Origin: Balamuthia mandrillaris
Lineage: Eukaryota; Discosea; Longamoebia; Balamuthiidae
NCBI GenBank assembly: GCA_031835245.1
Contig: JAVKOQ010000100.1
Coordinates: 1-64,000 of the forward strand
Reading direction: 5' to 3'
Length of the DNA: 64,000 nt
The position numbers and the translations under genes were made by a program. Positions 31,893 to 43,701 of this stretch are shown one piece after another. How positions within the stretch are numbered: the stretch's first letter is position 1; each line of letters begins with the position of its first letter. Under the pieces are notes generated by a model. It made no database searches. It saw only the letters and a program-made list of their open reading frames with translations, and was not told where the DNA came from.

Positions 31893-33366
31893 TCATTGCT
31901 GCAGCGTTGTGTGCACTCGATGGAGCATGGCTTCCACTTCGGTGGCAAGAATGGCTTCCAGCCGTTGTTTCTCGGTGCGCTTCAAGGAGGGCAAGGAGAG
32001 GAGGCCAAACTTGGTGGCGCAGTACTCCGTGGTCGGGGCCACCGTCTTCCAGAGGCTCTTGTAGTACTCGTCCCTGGTGCTCATGAGCTCCTTGGAGAAG
32101 ACCTCCTCGAAAATGGAGCCAAGATTGCTGATTAGTTCCGTCTCACGAATACGCAAACGCATTGGTATTATGAATGACAATCCTTTTTGTTATTGAAACA
32201 ACCTGATGAGAAAACCGAGAGAGAGAGAGAGAGAGAAAGCGAGAAGTGTTACCGATCCAAAGACTAGCCAAAGCGAGCATGACAGGGAAAAAGAAGAGAG
32301 TGGGGTCGTAGAGGATATCGTCCACAAGACGAAGAGAAGGAAGGGGTGTTCCCTTCACTACCAAACCGAACTGGAAGCTAAACGCCGCGGAAAAAAGACA
32401 AAACAGGAATAACAACACCCAGTACTGCAGTCTTGTATACCAAAGCTTGTTGCGAGCAGCACTTATTACCTATCATTTTAAAATAGGAGTTTAGTGGTAG
32501 GCGTAAAGCAGCACAAACAAACAAATGAACTGAAAAAAATGTAAACAATAATAAAATGAAAAAAAAAACAGAAAACCAACACTAAAAATAAAATGAGATA
32601 AGCTCAAAAGAAAGGCGTACTTGTGAATGAATGAGTAGATGTTCAGTGTGTTTTCTCAGCTCAGTGATCATGTTGTCGGCATGACGAGAAGGAGCGCTCA
32701 TCACTTTCTTTACAATCTTACGCCGAGCCTTCTCAAACTCGGCCAAAGACCAAGAGCCATACGAGTTGTGTTGCGTACTGCTTTCTTTCACGCTTCCAGG
32801 CGTCGTTGTTGAATCGCCTTTGTTGTTCTTGCTGTTCTTTCGAGTAGGAGAGGGAGAGCGTGAATGAATGGCCATCCTAGATCGCGAGTCATCGCCGTCG
32901 TTTAAGTGATTTTGAGGAACGAATGTGGTGTAGATAAAAGGCATGTCTTTGTAGGGTATCACCTTGGCCAAGTTCCAACAGAGTGTGCCGTACGTTCGTA
33001 CAAAGTCTCCAATGTTTCGAAACGTATCCACCTGGGAAACAAAGCCATCAGAAAAAGAAAAGAAACAAGAGAAAAGGATTGGCGTTGAAAGTACAAGAGA
33101 AAGCAAATACGAAATCAAGCAGGTACCTTGTTCATGAGAATAAGCAGCTTATGGTCGATGCCAGTAAGAGATTCGGTAAAGACTTTCAGCGTCTCGCCAG
33201 TGGTACCTGGCTTTTCGCCGTCAAAGAAGAACAAAACATAGTCAGCCCGTTGAGCAAACCACCGCACCGCCCCTTGAAAGTCATAACCACGTCCTTCTTC
33301 TCCAACAGAATCGATCATACCTGGTGAATCCACCTTTCAAAAAAAATACACACTGTAAGCTCAAGG

Positions 33367-33405
<39 letters not shown>

Positions 33406-33649
33406 TGGAAGGAGAAGAAGAAACTAACCAATGTGACGTCTTTTAGCAATGGATGAGGAAGAAACTTCATCTTCAGATGCTCCACAAATTGTTCGCCAAT
33501 GTTGCTGAGAGAGGTATAAGGTAGCTTGGTGTTATTTACGATGGCAGGACCCAGTTGCTCATCCCGGTTTTTGCCGTAACAAATTAAAGTAAAGCCGTCA
33601 TCCATTGGAGCCTTGGTTGTGAATGAGTGAGCTAGCGAGAAAGAGAGAG

Positions 33650-33680
<31 letters not shown>

Positions 33681-33794
33681 CGAAATTACCTGTCCAGTTG
33701 TCTGAAGTTCTATTTCATCAAGAAGGTAGTTGATAAACGTAGATTTGCCAGACGAGTGGTTTCCTATTCCAAAGGTTAGTAGGTAAGAAAGCGC

Positions 33795-33844
<50 letters not shown>

Positions 33845-34307
33845 GAACAAAGACAAGAAGAACATACCAAGAAAAACGACCATTGGTGGAGAGAATATTT
33901 CTCCTTTGGAAGGCGGCGTACGAAACTTGAAATTGGCGCCAACCACGTCTATTATATCTCGGTAAATGTTGTTGACTTGTTGCATGGTGTCCTCCAACAG
34001 AGTGGTTATACTGGTGGTCCTGCCTTCGCCAGAGTCATTGACAACAGTGGCAGTGGTAGGGTCCACTTGTTCCTTTTCTTTGGGAGGAGGTTGTTGGGCC
34101 GGAGGCTGCGAAGGATCCGTTTTCTTGGCTACGGGCGAGGCAGTGTTGTTATTATTGTTGTTTCCCTTGTTGCGGTTCTTACGCCTTCGTACGGAAGATG
34201 TTCCTCCTGCCGCATTATTGGTAGGCTCGCTTTGCTGGAGAAAGATAGAAAAGAAGCGAGAGCAAACTCGTTTCAGCGTCCATGCGAGATCCATGACCGG
34301 CACGATG

Positions 34308-34357
<50 letters not shown>

Positions 34358-34414
34358 AAAGGAACATCAAACACAGACCTTCTCGACGCTGTTGCTGCTT
34401 TTCCGCCAGAACAT
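31893..34414 (-). CDS. EHD/sarcalumenin-like dynamin-family GTPase with membrane anchor
   Basis: I place the start at the ATG at 34414: a 12-codon exon (MFWRKSSNSVEK, 34414-34379) splices in phase to QSEPTNN. A Lys-rich, Asn- and Pro-rich N-terminus leads to a large G domain of the EHD class: GNHSSGKST P-loop (split by an intron), DSPGMID switch II and LLILMNKVD for base recognition. A disordered Ser-rich insert follows. Two hydrophobic segments come next (LLFLFCLFSAAFSFQFGLVV and a second near ILYDPTLFFF), then a helical tail ending HTTLQQ. EHD proteins remodel membranes using ATP or GTP. Two membrane segments instead of an EH domain are unusual. At least four introns carry CT repeats on the sense strand. 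Confidence 0.8.
33652..33842. repeat. (GA)n microsatellites in consecutive introns
   Basis: GA runs at about 33652-33680 and 33797-33842, with siblings at 33371-33401 and 34313-34351, fall in successive introns of the EHD-like gene. On the sense strand each is CT. They give Ser/Leu open frames that are not genes. Confidence 0.9.
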
Positions 34415-34834
34415 CCTTGCTGTGTGTGTGTGCGTGTGTCGGTTGAAAAGAGGAAAAAAAAGGAGTGGTGTCCCTTGACAAAAGTGACACTTTCGGTGTC
34501 TTTTTTGTTGGGGCTTGCTTGCCACAGGAAGATGCCCCCTCAGGCGCCCGCCAAAAATTTTTTTTCAGGTGGTTGGAGCACAAAAGTTGCACGAGGCGTG
34601 CTGTCCGCAGAGATACTCGCGTCGTCGCGAGGCAACAGGAAGTCAAAAGAACGGAAAAGCGGAAGAGAGACACCCGACAGCAAAGCAACAAGAAGGCAAA
34701 TTAAAAAAAAACAAACAAACAAACAAAGCCACAAACGCCAAAGTAGGAGAGGAGGAGTATTTTTTTCTGCTGAGAAGCATATCTTGAGGGAAGTCTAAAA
34801 GTTTAGTTTTGTTGAAAGAGCAAACAAAAAAAAA
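34415..34834. promoter_or_regulatory. Bidirectional intergenic region
   Basis: 420 bp between the divergent EHD-like and Rab genes, with a short (TG)n run near 34421-34439 and A-rich sequence before 34834. Overlapping open frames here have no domain support. Confidence 0.45.
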
Positions 34835-36200
34835 ATGCAACAGTACGTGCCTTCAGCGCCCCCAGAGAAAGAGTAGTACGTATTGCCGAAAAGTTGTTGT
34901 TTCCTATTTCTCCAAAACCGTATACACGGGGATTTGTTGGAGTTTGCCAGCAACTGATGGATTTCCTTGTTCTGTGCGTTAAGCGACCAACTATTTAAAA
35001 TAGTCATCGTGGGAGACAGTGGTTGTGGAAAGAGCTACTTGTTGCTTCGGTTTACGGTTCGTTGGTCTTTTTATTTTGAAAAATCGAATTTTTTTTCTGG
35101 TCAATTGTGCCCGTGTTGGCTCATCCTTTTCTCCCTACCATAAAGGACAACAACTACTCGGATGTATATATTAGCACCATTGGCGTTGACTTTGTACGTT
35201 CACTGTACTGCTACTTTTCGTGTTGCCTATCTTTCTTTCTCCATTGTCCATCCTCATATTGCCACCTTCTCTTGTTAAACCAGAAATTCCGGTCGATCAA
35301 GCTGAATGGCAAAGTCATAAAGCTTCAGATATGGGACACAGGTGCGGTGTTATTCCCTTCCAACCTCCCTGCTCTTCGTTCCTGGGCTCTGTTCAGTTCT
35401 TTTTCTCTCTCGCTCTCTCGCTCTCTAGTTCTCTCTACCTCTCTTCTCTCTTTTCTCGCTCCTCTCTCTTCTCTTCTCTCCTCTCTTCACTCTTTCTCTC
35501 AATTCTTCTCACCAACATTTCTTCTCTGTTTTGCTATCTGTCTTCCTTCCATCTGATCCCCTTTCCCAGCTGGTCAAGAACGATTCAGAAATATTACATC
35601 TAGTTTCTACAGGTGGCCCGTCTTCTCGATCTTTTCCTCCCTTTCTGTCCTGATTCTCTGTCTTCTCACTCTTGTGTAATCTGTGTTGATTCTTTTGAAC
35701 TCATTTTAACAAACAACAAAAGAGGAGCGCATGGTATACTGCTGGTGTACGATGTCACCAACCAGGAATCCTTTGAGAACGTACGGACGTGGCTATCCGA
35801 TATCGAGCGCTACCATGGCTACGGCTCTTCCTCCTCCTCCACGATGAAGCCCTGCATCATCCTGGTGGGCAACAAGAACGACCTAGCCTCCAAGAAGGTG
35901 GTGGACACCCAAACCGCCAAAGACTTGGCGAACAAGAACGGCCTCTTGCACATAGAAACCTCGGCTAGGACGTCAGCCAACGTAGACACAGCTTTCATCA
36001 ACCTTGTTTCTGATATTCTTGCCAAAGTGTACGTCTTTCTTCCCTTGTTTTGGTCTGGACACAAAGACTCAGCGTAACAACAAAACTGCAGGGAGGCGAG
36101 CGGCTCCGACTTTGGTTCTTCTTCATCCCCAGGAATTGGACGGGGAGTGGTGGACCTTCGATCCTCTTCTGAAGAGCAAGCCGGTGGATGGTGTTGCTGA
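34835..36200 (+). CDS. Rab-family small GTPase (Rab1/8-like)
   Basis: The first exon is short (34835-34872, MQQYVPSAPPEK) and splices in phase to DDQLFKIVIVGDSGCGKS. Further exons supply the Rab switch I region (STIGVDF), KLQIWDT|AGQERFRNI across an intron, YRGAHGILLVYDV, GNKNDL and ETSAR. The last exon ends GGWCC, a double-cysteine geranylgeranylation motif, reached only if the donor at GT|GTACGT is used; otherwise the frame ends in VFLPLFWSG. All five G boxes are intact. Rab1/8/35-type proteins drive secretory and endosomal traffic. An Ser-rich loop (YGSSSSST) interrupts helix 3. Introns are CT-rich. Confidence 0.92.
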
Positions 36201-36572
36201 GCACTATGGTGTTAATTGGCGCAACAGTTTTGTCACAGGCCAAGTAAAATATATTGCAAACAACAACTCAACTCTATTCTTTTTCTTCTTGTTCTTGTTC
36301 TTCTTCTCCTTCCATCGCTTCTCTCTCTCTTTTGGCTTTCTGGCATCACTCGGTGGTTTAGAGGGAGGGAAGAAGAGAGAAAGTTGAGGGGAATTCGAAA
36401 TGAACTGTTTGCACGCAAAAAAGACGCTGCACGAAGATTTAAATTCGAGAAGCACAAATCAGAGGGGTAAAAAAAAGGGGGGGAAAAGTAGAAGCGACGA
36501 TGTGTAAAAGAGCAGAACGATGTTGGAGTTTAAAGGACAGACAGAGAAAAATTAAAGCAAGGAAAAGGTTGT
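36201..36572. other. Convergent intergenic region
   Basis: Lies between the Rab and SKP1 3' ends, with a CTT-rich patch near 36281-36310. No gene. Confidence 0.5.
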
Positions 36573-37058
36573 TTACAGGTCCATGCACCACTCGTTTTCC
36601 TTACGGATCTGTTCCTCCTCCTCGGGGGTAAAGTCGTTCTTGATGTTGAAGGTCTTTCGGATTTCCTCAGGGGTCTTTCCTTTGATCATGTTTGCTACAG
36701 TTTTACAGGTAAGGTCGAGGAGAGGCTTGATGTCCAAGTAGTTGGCGGCCAAGATCAACTCGAAAAGAGTAGCCTGGTCCACGTCGCAGAACTCCTTGTC
36801 CCAGGGGATGATGTCGTCAGTTCTCTTCTCATCTTTCTTCTCCTCGGCGGGTGTGGGGTCAGGGTGTTCATGATGGTATTTGCAGTACTCGATGACCTTG
36901 TTGAGAATCTTGCCTGTGACGTTGGGGAGAGGAATGGGGGCATCCAAATCCTGATCCAAATCGATCAACATGTGCTTGACGGTCACGCTCATCTCAGCGA
37001 TTTCCCTGTCAACGTCGAAGACCTGTTCGTCGGAGCTCTCCAGCTTAACCTTGGACAT
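36573..37058 (-). CDS. SKP1: SKP1, SCF ubiquitin ligase adaptor
   Basis: A single exon of 161 residues, the normal SKP1 length. The N-terminal BTB/POZ fold ([21 protein letters not shown]) is followed by [16 protein letters not shown] and the C-terminal F-box-binding helices ([38 protein letters not shown]). It ends NEWCMDL, close to the usual ENQWC(x) end, and the family's invariant features look intact. It bridges CUL1 and F-box proteins. The F-box/ankyrin gene at 56716-58498 is a possible partner class. One of few intronless genes here. Confidence 0.97.
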   Translation of the reverse strand: MSKVKLESSDEQVFDVDREIAEMSVTVKHMLIDLDQDLDAPIPLPNVTGKILNKVIEYCKYHHEHPDPTPAEEKKDEKRTDDIIPWDKEFCDVDQATLFELILAANYLDIKPLLDLTCKTVANMIKGKTPEEIRKTFNIKNDFTPEEEEQIRKENEWCMDL

Positions 37059-37792
37059 TTTGTGTGTAAGTGGTGTGTGTGCGGCGAGAAGAGAAGAGAA
37101 AAAAAAATTGCTTGCTTGCTTTGCCCCTGTGACAAAAAGTAAAAAAAAACAAAGAAATAGAAAAAAAAAATAGTGGCACTTCCTTTTTCCTTTTTTTTTT
37201 AAGTGACAAAAACAAATTAAAAAAATATTTAAGTAAAAAGAAAAGTAGACACGGGGACACAGAGGGAAAAAAAAAAAGCGGCACTACGAAAGAGCGCGTT
37301 TTTGGCGAAGTTTTAGCCCCACTAACACCACCACCGGAAATGAGACACCGGGCCTTCAGTGAATAAGGAAAATAGGTCCGGAGTTAAGGAAGGTTGACGC
37401 GTGTGTGATAGGTTTGTTCAACTCCGAAATCTATCTACCAATGGCGGTAAGCTCGAAAAGCTTAGACCAAAATTTTCGAGGAATTTATTTTTCGCCTGAG
37501 GGTTTCAGCAAACGATCGATCTACAACGGATCACCTGCCACGCGTGCAGAAAATACAGGTCCCTCACTAAAGTGGCTCAATGCTTTGATCTGTAACTGAA
37601 AGTTTCAAACCACCAATCAAAAATCAAAACAGAGGCTTAAACTTACCATAAAAAGGCCTTTTCTGTTGTCTTTTTCTTTGTCTCATCTCTAGCAGAGATC
37701 TTTCACGTCGACAAAAATTCATTGCTCCGCTTTAGCTCCCACACCAACAAAAGATGAAGGACCAAACGACTTGCAAAATGGATGGTACTTCT
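37059..37792. promoter_or_regulatory. Upstream region of SKP1
   Basis: About 730 bp between the SKP1 start and the end of the RasGEF gene, both on the minus strand. It is A/T-rich with poly-A and poly-T runs near 37080-37280. The open frame at 37405-37599 has no support. Confidence 0.45.
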
Positions 37793-40700
37793 TTATTGAT
37801 CTTTGCGCCGTTCTGAGTGTTCCTTTGTCTGTTTGTCTGTTTTCGCGCGGGCCTTCGAGGACCGACGTTCACCATCAACAGATGCCAAGTCCAAGTGAGC
37901 GTGCTTTACCCTACTACTGTCGCCATTGCTGCTACCGTCCTTGCAACTCTTTCCCCTCGAAGGAGGAGACCTCGCCCGAATACGCTCAGACCGTTGGTTA
38001 TCGGTGGTCACTCGTGGTTTTGGCGCTTGACTGCGTGCCACTCGAAGCTTCTCTGACGAAAGGCGAGGAACGGAGAGCTTCGTGGATTGTGTGCCTGTCA
38101 CAAGGAGGCTCTGCCCTCTGTCTGTAATTCTTGTCCCCGCCCTTTTCTCCTTGAGTCGCTCCTCCATTTGTTTAACTAGATCCGCTTTCTGAGCCGCCTC
38201 TTTCTCGGGTCTCACTTCTTCGTTTGCAGGTCTAAGGGTCCATGTGTCCTCGTCCACAACTTGCACGATGAGAGGCCTCTTCTTCCACTTTCCCTTGACC
38301 AGGAGACTCCTTCCATCCCCACTGTCAATTGTGTACAAGCCCCCTCTGTTGGGCGGAGGAGCTTCTCCTCTCAGCACGTGTAAGTCTCCTGTGCTGATGC
38401 TTCTCGTTCCTCTCACTCCACTGCTGTTGTTGTTGCTCGGCAAGTTTGTGTTTGCCATACCAGACGACACTAGTTGAATGGTAGGTGGCACGTTTGTTTG
38501 ATGGCTCGCTTTAGTGGCCTTGTTGCTGGCTCGTCCCTCTGTTTTGTGGTTGTCCTTCCTCTTTTGTTTTTGTTTCTTCTTCTGCTTTTCTTTCTTGTAG
38601 GGCTGCTCTTCTAAAGCGTCCATCGCAATTCTGCGCCAACGCCCCAGCTCTGCTGTGCTCATGGTGCGTCGCCTCATCTCCGGACTAAGCACTTCTTCAT
38701 CATTTGATGCTGGCTCTTCCTCTTCATCGTCTGTATCATCCTCTTTATCTCCTTCTGTCACGAGTTTTACCTGCCGAGATGATACTGAAGCTGACGAAGA
38801 GGAGGCTTCTTGCTGGGCTTCTCGTTTGACACCCCGAGGTTGCCCTGTCTTGGGTTGGGCAAGCATTGATAGTTGGTCCAGTATCTTGTCGTTGCGGATA
38901 GCAGGAAGGGCCTTCAGAAACGCTTGGGCACGTTGCCGTATCTCTGAGGTACCAATACCCTCGCATTCCAGTTCCAACTGTGCTGCCTTTTCTTGTAACT
39001 TGCATACCTTTTCGTTTTGGATGGTTTTGTTTAGTTTTTTGTTAGGCCAGCTGAAAAGGATTAGCATGGGAGGGAGGAGACTTGTACACACCCATTTAAT
39101 CAGCATATAGAGCATTAGCATCTTTTCCTTGTTGATGCGACCATCTTCCACGGAAGGTTCACCTTCTTCTCTCTTGCTCTCTCCTGCTTCTTCTGTTTGT
39201 GGCTGCTCTTTTTGTTGCTGTTGTGTGTAGTCTGTGTTGCCTACGTCCGTAAATGTAAGATCTCTTAGGATAATGGCCACATATGGTATCCGTGGTGCCA
39301 CCTTCTTCTTGTTACCTCCCCCATCGGCTTTCTCATCGCCCTCCAAATTATGCAGCATGAGCGCTGGGCTGCTCCTCGTTTGCCTGCTCATTTTTTCCAG
39401 CCCTGAGGAGGGCCCCGTTGCAGCTTGTGCTATGCTGTCTCTCAAAGCCATGCTACCACCAGAGGGAGGAGTGTGGTGATGCCGTTTGGCCTTCTCAAAA
39501 GCCTCTCGGTAGTGCTTGAAGTTGGAGTGAGGGTCACCCAGTTTGTCCAGCTCGGTGAAACGAGCTCTGGAAGAGGGGGACACCTCCTTCCACGCTTCTT
39601 TCAACCGGCTGATGCAACGGTTGTTCAGGGCGCCAACGATCTGCATTACGCTATTGAAGTTGTTGCGTTTGCGGCAGCAGTTGGCAATCTTGATGAACCG
39701 CTTTATGCAATCGGCCATTGCTTTGGGTTCGTCGTGGCTCAGTATCATCGTTACAGTCCAGTAGCTCACCTTTTTTTTCAGGGGAAGCAGGAGAGAATCA
39801 GATAAAAGAAGGGGAAGAAGGAAGAAGAGAGCGTTGGTGAAGAAGCAAAAGAAGAAAAAAAACTGGAAAAGGAAGCATAAAACGGAAGAATCACAGCAGC
39901 AAGCGCAAGTAGCAGAAGTTCACGCCGTAAACCAAGCTAGAGTCATCAAACGAGATGAACAAACCTGATTAAACCGCTCAATGTAGGGAAAAAGGTGTGG
40001 GCAAAGACGTTGCAGCTTTCCAGTGGCGTCAGCACTGCTGCTGTTCGCCGAGTAAGCCAACCACTCCCTCGGCGGAACGGCCAGGAACATGAGAGCCTCC
40101 TGCCTCGTGAACTCGTTGGCGATGATGCTGGGGCTTAAGCCCTCCCAGAGGTTCCTGTAGGTTCCCACATGAAACTGCGACAAAATGTGGGAATAACTGG
40201 AAACCGTGCACGCTTGTGCTTCCTCATCTTCTTTTGGGGTCTTGTTTGTTTCCACTGCTCCTTCTTCGGGTGCGGGTATTTCCTTTTCGTTCTTCTTTGG
40301 GGTGTGGTTTGCGCTGATTTGCACCTTTGCAGTTCTTCTGTCCGCGACTTGCAAGAAGAGAAGCTTAAAGTTGTTGATGACGGTGGAATCGCTGCAACTT
40401 CGGTCGAGCTCCCTCAGGACAAACGTGCGGTGTTGGACGCTTCTAAAGTCCTGAGGGTACTCTGAAATCCAAAGCCGCATAAAGTCCAAAACATTTTGTT
40501 CTCTGTCTTCCACTTTGGTGCTGCTTGTTTTAGCCAACAGAAGGAACAGATGAAGTTAAAATGGAAAGAGAACGCATGCAGTCTTCATAGCAGAGAAAGA
40601 GCTATACTCACGGTATCTTCCTTCCTTCCGCGTCCTTCTTCCGTAGGGCTGCTTCAGCTAGTCTGTTGGTTTTTTTTTTTTTTTTACAAACAGTTTTAGC

Positions 40701-40920
40701 TTAGAATCAAGGACCCTGTCAAAGAGGTAAAGAAGGATCAAACGAGGACATACTCGGAGGCCCATAACTCCAACAGGTCCGTATGGTCCTGACCCGGTTG
40801 GTTCCACTTGGATTGGCAGAGCAAAAAGGCTCTCATGTCGTTCAGGTCGGAGCCGCCCATAACCCGACAAGCCAATTCCACAAACGCCCTCCTCTTGTTG
40901 GACATGCTTGTGGCCTCCAT
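37793..40920 (-). CDS. Ras guanine-nucleotide exchange factor (RasGEF)
   Basis: Minus-strand exons run from the ATG at 40920. I infer GGTCAG as the first donor and a small exon near 40661-40612 (EAALRKKDAEGRK) joining to EDREQNVLDFMRLWISEY, the RasGEF N motif. The catalytic CDC25 domain follows: LWEGLSPSIIANEFTRQEA, FNQVSYWTVTMIL across an intron, KFIKIANCCRKRNNFNSVM, LNNRCISRLKEAW and IPYVAIILRDLTFTD. A Ser/Pro-rich insert of about 60 residues sits before IPYVAIIL. The C-terminal 400 residues are disordered, with Lys/Arg- and Ser-rich tracts and no clear domain. The N-terminal exons are the least certain. RasGEFs activate Ras at membranes. Confidence 0.85.
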
Positions 40921-41325
40921 GCCTCCAGAGCAAACTTATCTGTCTTTCTTCGCCTCCTCGCCCTTCTTTCTCTCTCAGGAGAAGTTTTCGCTTTTTAGTT
41001 CTGTTCCGCCAAGCGGCGCTGCGGATAACTGGATGGCGAAAGGGGGCGTCTGGACGTGCGCAAGAGCTTGTCCATCGGGTCGCCTCGTGGAGGCAACGAG
41101 CGACAGCAGGACAGATCCCTGCCGACCTATTCTTCCCAAATATGATTAATTAGATCTAATCTCATTTCCAAATATATCACAACGTGACATCAGCCGAATG
41201 GACCCGAGACAACTTCGCTCCTCTCCTCTCTCTTGTCCGCAAACAAAAAACAAAAACGGCTGAAGATTTGTTTGGCAAACTTCACTCACCCCCACCAGGC
41301 CTCCACCTCCACCTTCACGCGCGGC
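40921..41325. promoter_or_regulatory. Bidirectional intergenic region
   Basis: 400 bp between divergent RasGEF and NDUFAF6 starts. No distinct element is recognised. Confidence 0.4.
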
Positions 41326-41656
41326 ATGGCGAAGAACCTCCTACTTTCCACCACAGCTGCGTGTAGAACGAATAGTCCTGGCCGTCTCCTGCCTCGGCTC
41401 TGCCCTGTATCTTCCTCGCTGACGTTTGCTCGGCATTATAATACCACTGCTTCAGAAGAGGTCAGAAGCGAAACCTCCACAAAGGGCGCATCCGATGAGC
41501 GGACCCCTCCTTCCTCTTTCACCCCGGAACGCATTCGTGCCAATCAACAATTCTGCCTCGATCGCGTAAAGTAGGTCTCTACTTCCACTTCTCTCGCTCT
41601 CTTGCTCGCTCTCTCTCTCTCTCTCTCTCTCTCGTTCTCTCTTCTCCTTCCACTCG

Positions 41657-41693
<37 letters not shown>

Positions 41694-41957
41694 CTCCCCT
41701 CTTTCTGCTATTCAAGATCTCATTCGCGTTGGTTTGGTAAAAAGACGAGTAGACTATGAGCACTATCTCTCCATCTTCTTCTTGCCCAAACAAGCGAGAA
41801 GCGCGAACATGGCCATTCGAGCCTTCAACGCGGAGACAGCGGTCATTCCTGATGCTGTCAAGGACAAGAACGCAGCCAGCATGCGCCTTCACTGGTGGAA
41901 GGAGACCATCAATGCATGTCTCAAGGTTATAACAACAACTCCCTCCTCTGCGTTCTC

Positions 41958-41996
<39 letters not shown>

Positions 41997-43151
41997 TTTC
42001 TTGCTCATCTCCTGGTTCTCTTCAATCTGAGTTTAACGAGAGTGATGGTTGTTTGCTGAGCAGGGAGCACCTACAAATAATCCAGTCATCGAAGAGCTTT
42101 ACCGAACCACACAAACTGGTACAAGACTTTCTTACAGTTGGTTTAAACGAACTTTGGATAAGCGGGTGCGCATTGCTTTCTTGTTGTTGCAACTATAATC
42201 CATAGTCATCTTCTCCACATTTTCGCTCTTCTTGTATCCTTCATATTTTGTTTCCATCGTCTTTGTCTTTATCATTGTCTTTATCTTTGTTGTTGTATCT
42301 CTTCTTTCTTTGTTGTTTGTTTTTTGGCTGATGTCCTGTTAACAATATAGCTTTCGGACTTGGCTTCTGGCTCTGTGATACATTCAATGACGGCAATGGA
42401 GTCGTTTGCGGAGGACACAGCCTCTTCTCTCCTCTACCTCTCCTTGGAGAGTTTAGATGTACGAAACATTCAAGCAGACCACGCCGCAAGCCACATTGGT
42501 ATCTCCTTTCGTTTGATTCTTTGATCCTTTGTTTGTTCTCAGTTTAAACTTTTATTTGCTTGCAATATTAAAGGAAAGGCTGTAGGCATAACGCGGTTGC
42601 TTCGAGGCACTCCGTATCACTTTCAACGTGGAGAAACTTATCTGCCTCTTGACCTTCTTGCCAAAGTAAGCATTCTCTCTCTTTCTGCTCCCTCTCTTCC
42701 TCTGGCTTTTTTTCGCTCTTTCTCTTGTTCTCTCTCGCTTCCTCTCCCTCCCTCCCTTCTTTTCCTTCTGTGTGCTGTTTGTGCTCCCTTATTTCTCCTT
42801 CTTGTGTTATATTTGGTTCTTCTTCTTATGCCCCTATTTTTCAAGAAAGGCATAGTTCAAAACGACTTGTACAGAGGTGAAATACCAGCCGCGATCACCG
42901 ACGTGGTCTACGAAGTGGCATGCGTGGCCAAAGCGCATCTCACTCATGCTCGTCAACTTCGGCCAAACGTGCCGCAGCAAGCCATTCCAGCGCTGCTTCC
43001 GGCTCTCATCGCGGAGGACTATCTGCGACGTTTGGAGAAGACGGGCTTCAACCCGTTTGACCCTTCTCTGCTCTCTCTCATTGCTCACAACGCCAACACC
43101 TTGCCCCTCCTCTTTCGAATGCTTTCTCATTCTTGGCGGAACCAATACTGA
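41326..43151 (+). CDS. NDUFAF6: NDUFAF6-like complex I assembly factor
   Basis: ATG at 41326 opens a presequence rich in R, S and T with few acids ([18 protein letters not shown]), fitting mitochondrial import. Exon 1 ends at 41570 (AA|GTAGGT) and joins the acceptor at 41744, giving [21 protein letters not shown]. This matches NDUFAF6, a squalene/phytoene synthase-fold protein needed for complex I. Next come [39 protein letters not shown] and LPLDLL. The Asp-rich substrate motifs of true synthases are not obvious, as expected for the assembly factor. The three introns checked carry CT runs (41600-41690, 41955-41995, 42675-42760). Confidence 0.9.
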
Positions 43152-43248
43152 AACTCTCTTCTCGCAAGCAAAGCACAAAAAGAAATACAGAAACATTATG
43201 CAGTATTTACGGATGAATGAATAATAGAGACGCAAAAGGCGGATCTTC

Positions 43249-43701
43249 TTACTCGGTCTTGACAGTGCCACTGATGGTTCCAGTGTCGCCAACCGTGCCA
43301 CCACCGCCAGGTGCCACTTTGATGACCGTCAAAGTCCCGTTGAACTTGTTGCCAGACACCGTACCAACGTACCTGCGACCAGCGGACAGAGGAATGAGTT
43401 GAAAAAAAAAAAACAGAAGACTAGGCACACGAGTGAGGGAGTGGAAGTTTACTCACTTGTTGACTTGACCGGTGGTGAAAGTAGCGGTGACGTTAAGCTG
43501 ACCGTTCGCGAAGGAACCGCTGTAGGTCTTCTTGGCGCCGCCATCCGCGCCGTCGTTCTTGTTGCCGCCAGAGACGTTGCCGCTGCCGTCCACCTCGAAC
43601 TTCATCTCCCAGCCGGCCACCCTTGAGTTGGCAGGCCTTCCACCAAGCTGAGTCCACACGGCCACACCGTCATCACCGCCTCCAATCTTGTACTTGGTCA
43701 T
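43249..43701 (-). CDS. Small beta-rich protein of unknown function
   Basis: Two exons (about 43701-43456 and 43374-43249, GT-AG, phase 2) give about 123 residues. It has no signal peptide. The sequence is Gly-, Asn-, Thr- and Val-rich with repeated strand-turn units (YSGSFANGQLNVTATF, VGTVSGNKFNGTLTV, GDTGTISGTVKT), suggesting a small beta-sandwich or beta-barrel. I do not recognise the family. It lies tail-to-tail with NDUFAF6. Confidence 0.7.

Noticed and set aside
34215-34303. Alternative N-terminus of the EHD-like protein (MDLAWTLKR...)
   Set aside because: The upstream 12-codon exon at 34414-34379 splices in phase across this stretch, which then is intron containing the CT run.
38244-39805. 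Plus-strand ORFs opposite the RasGEF gene
   Set aside because: Shadows of the minus-strand coding sequence with no domain content.
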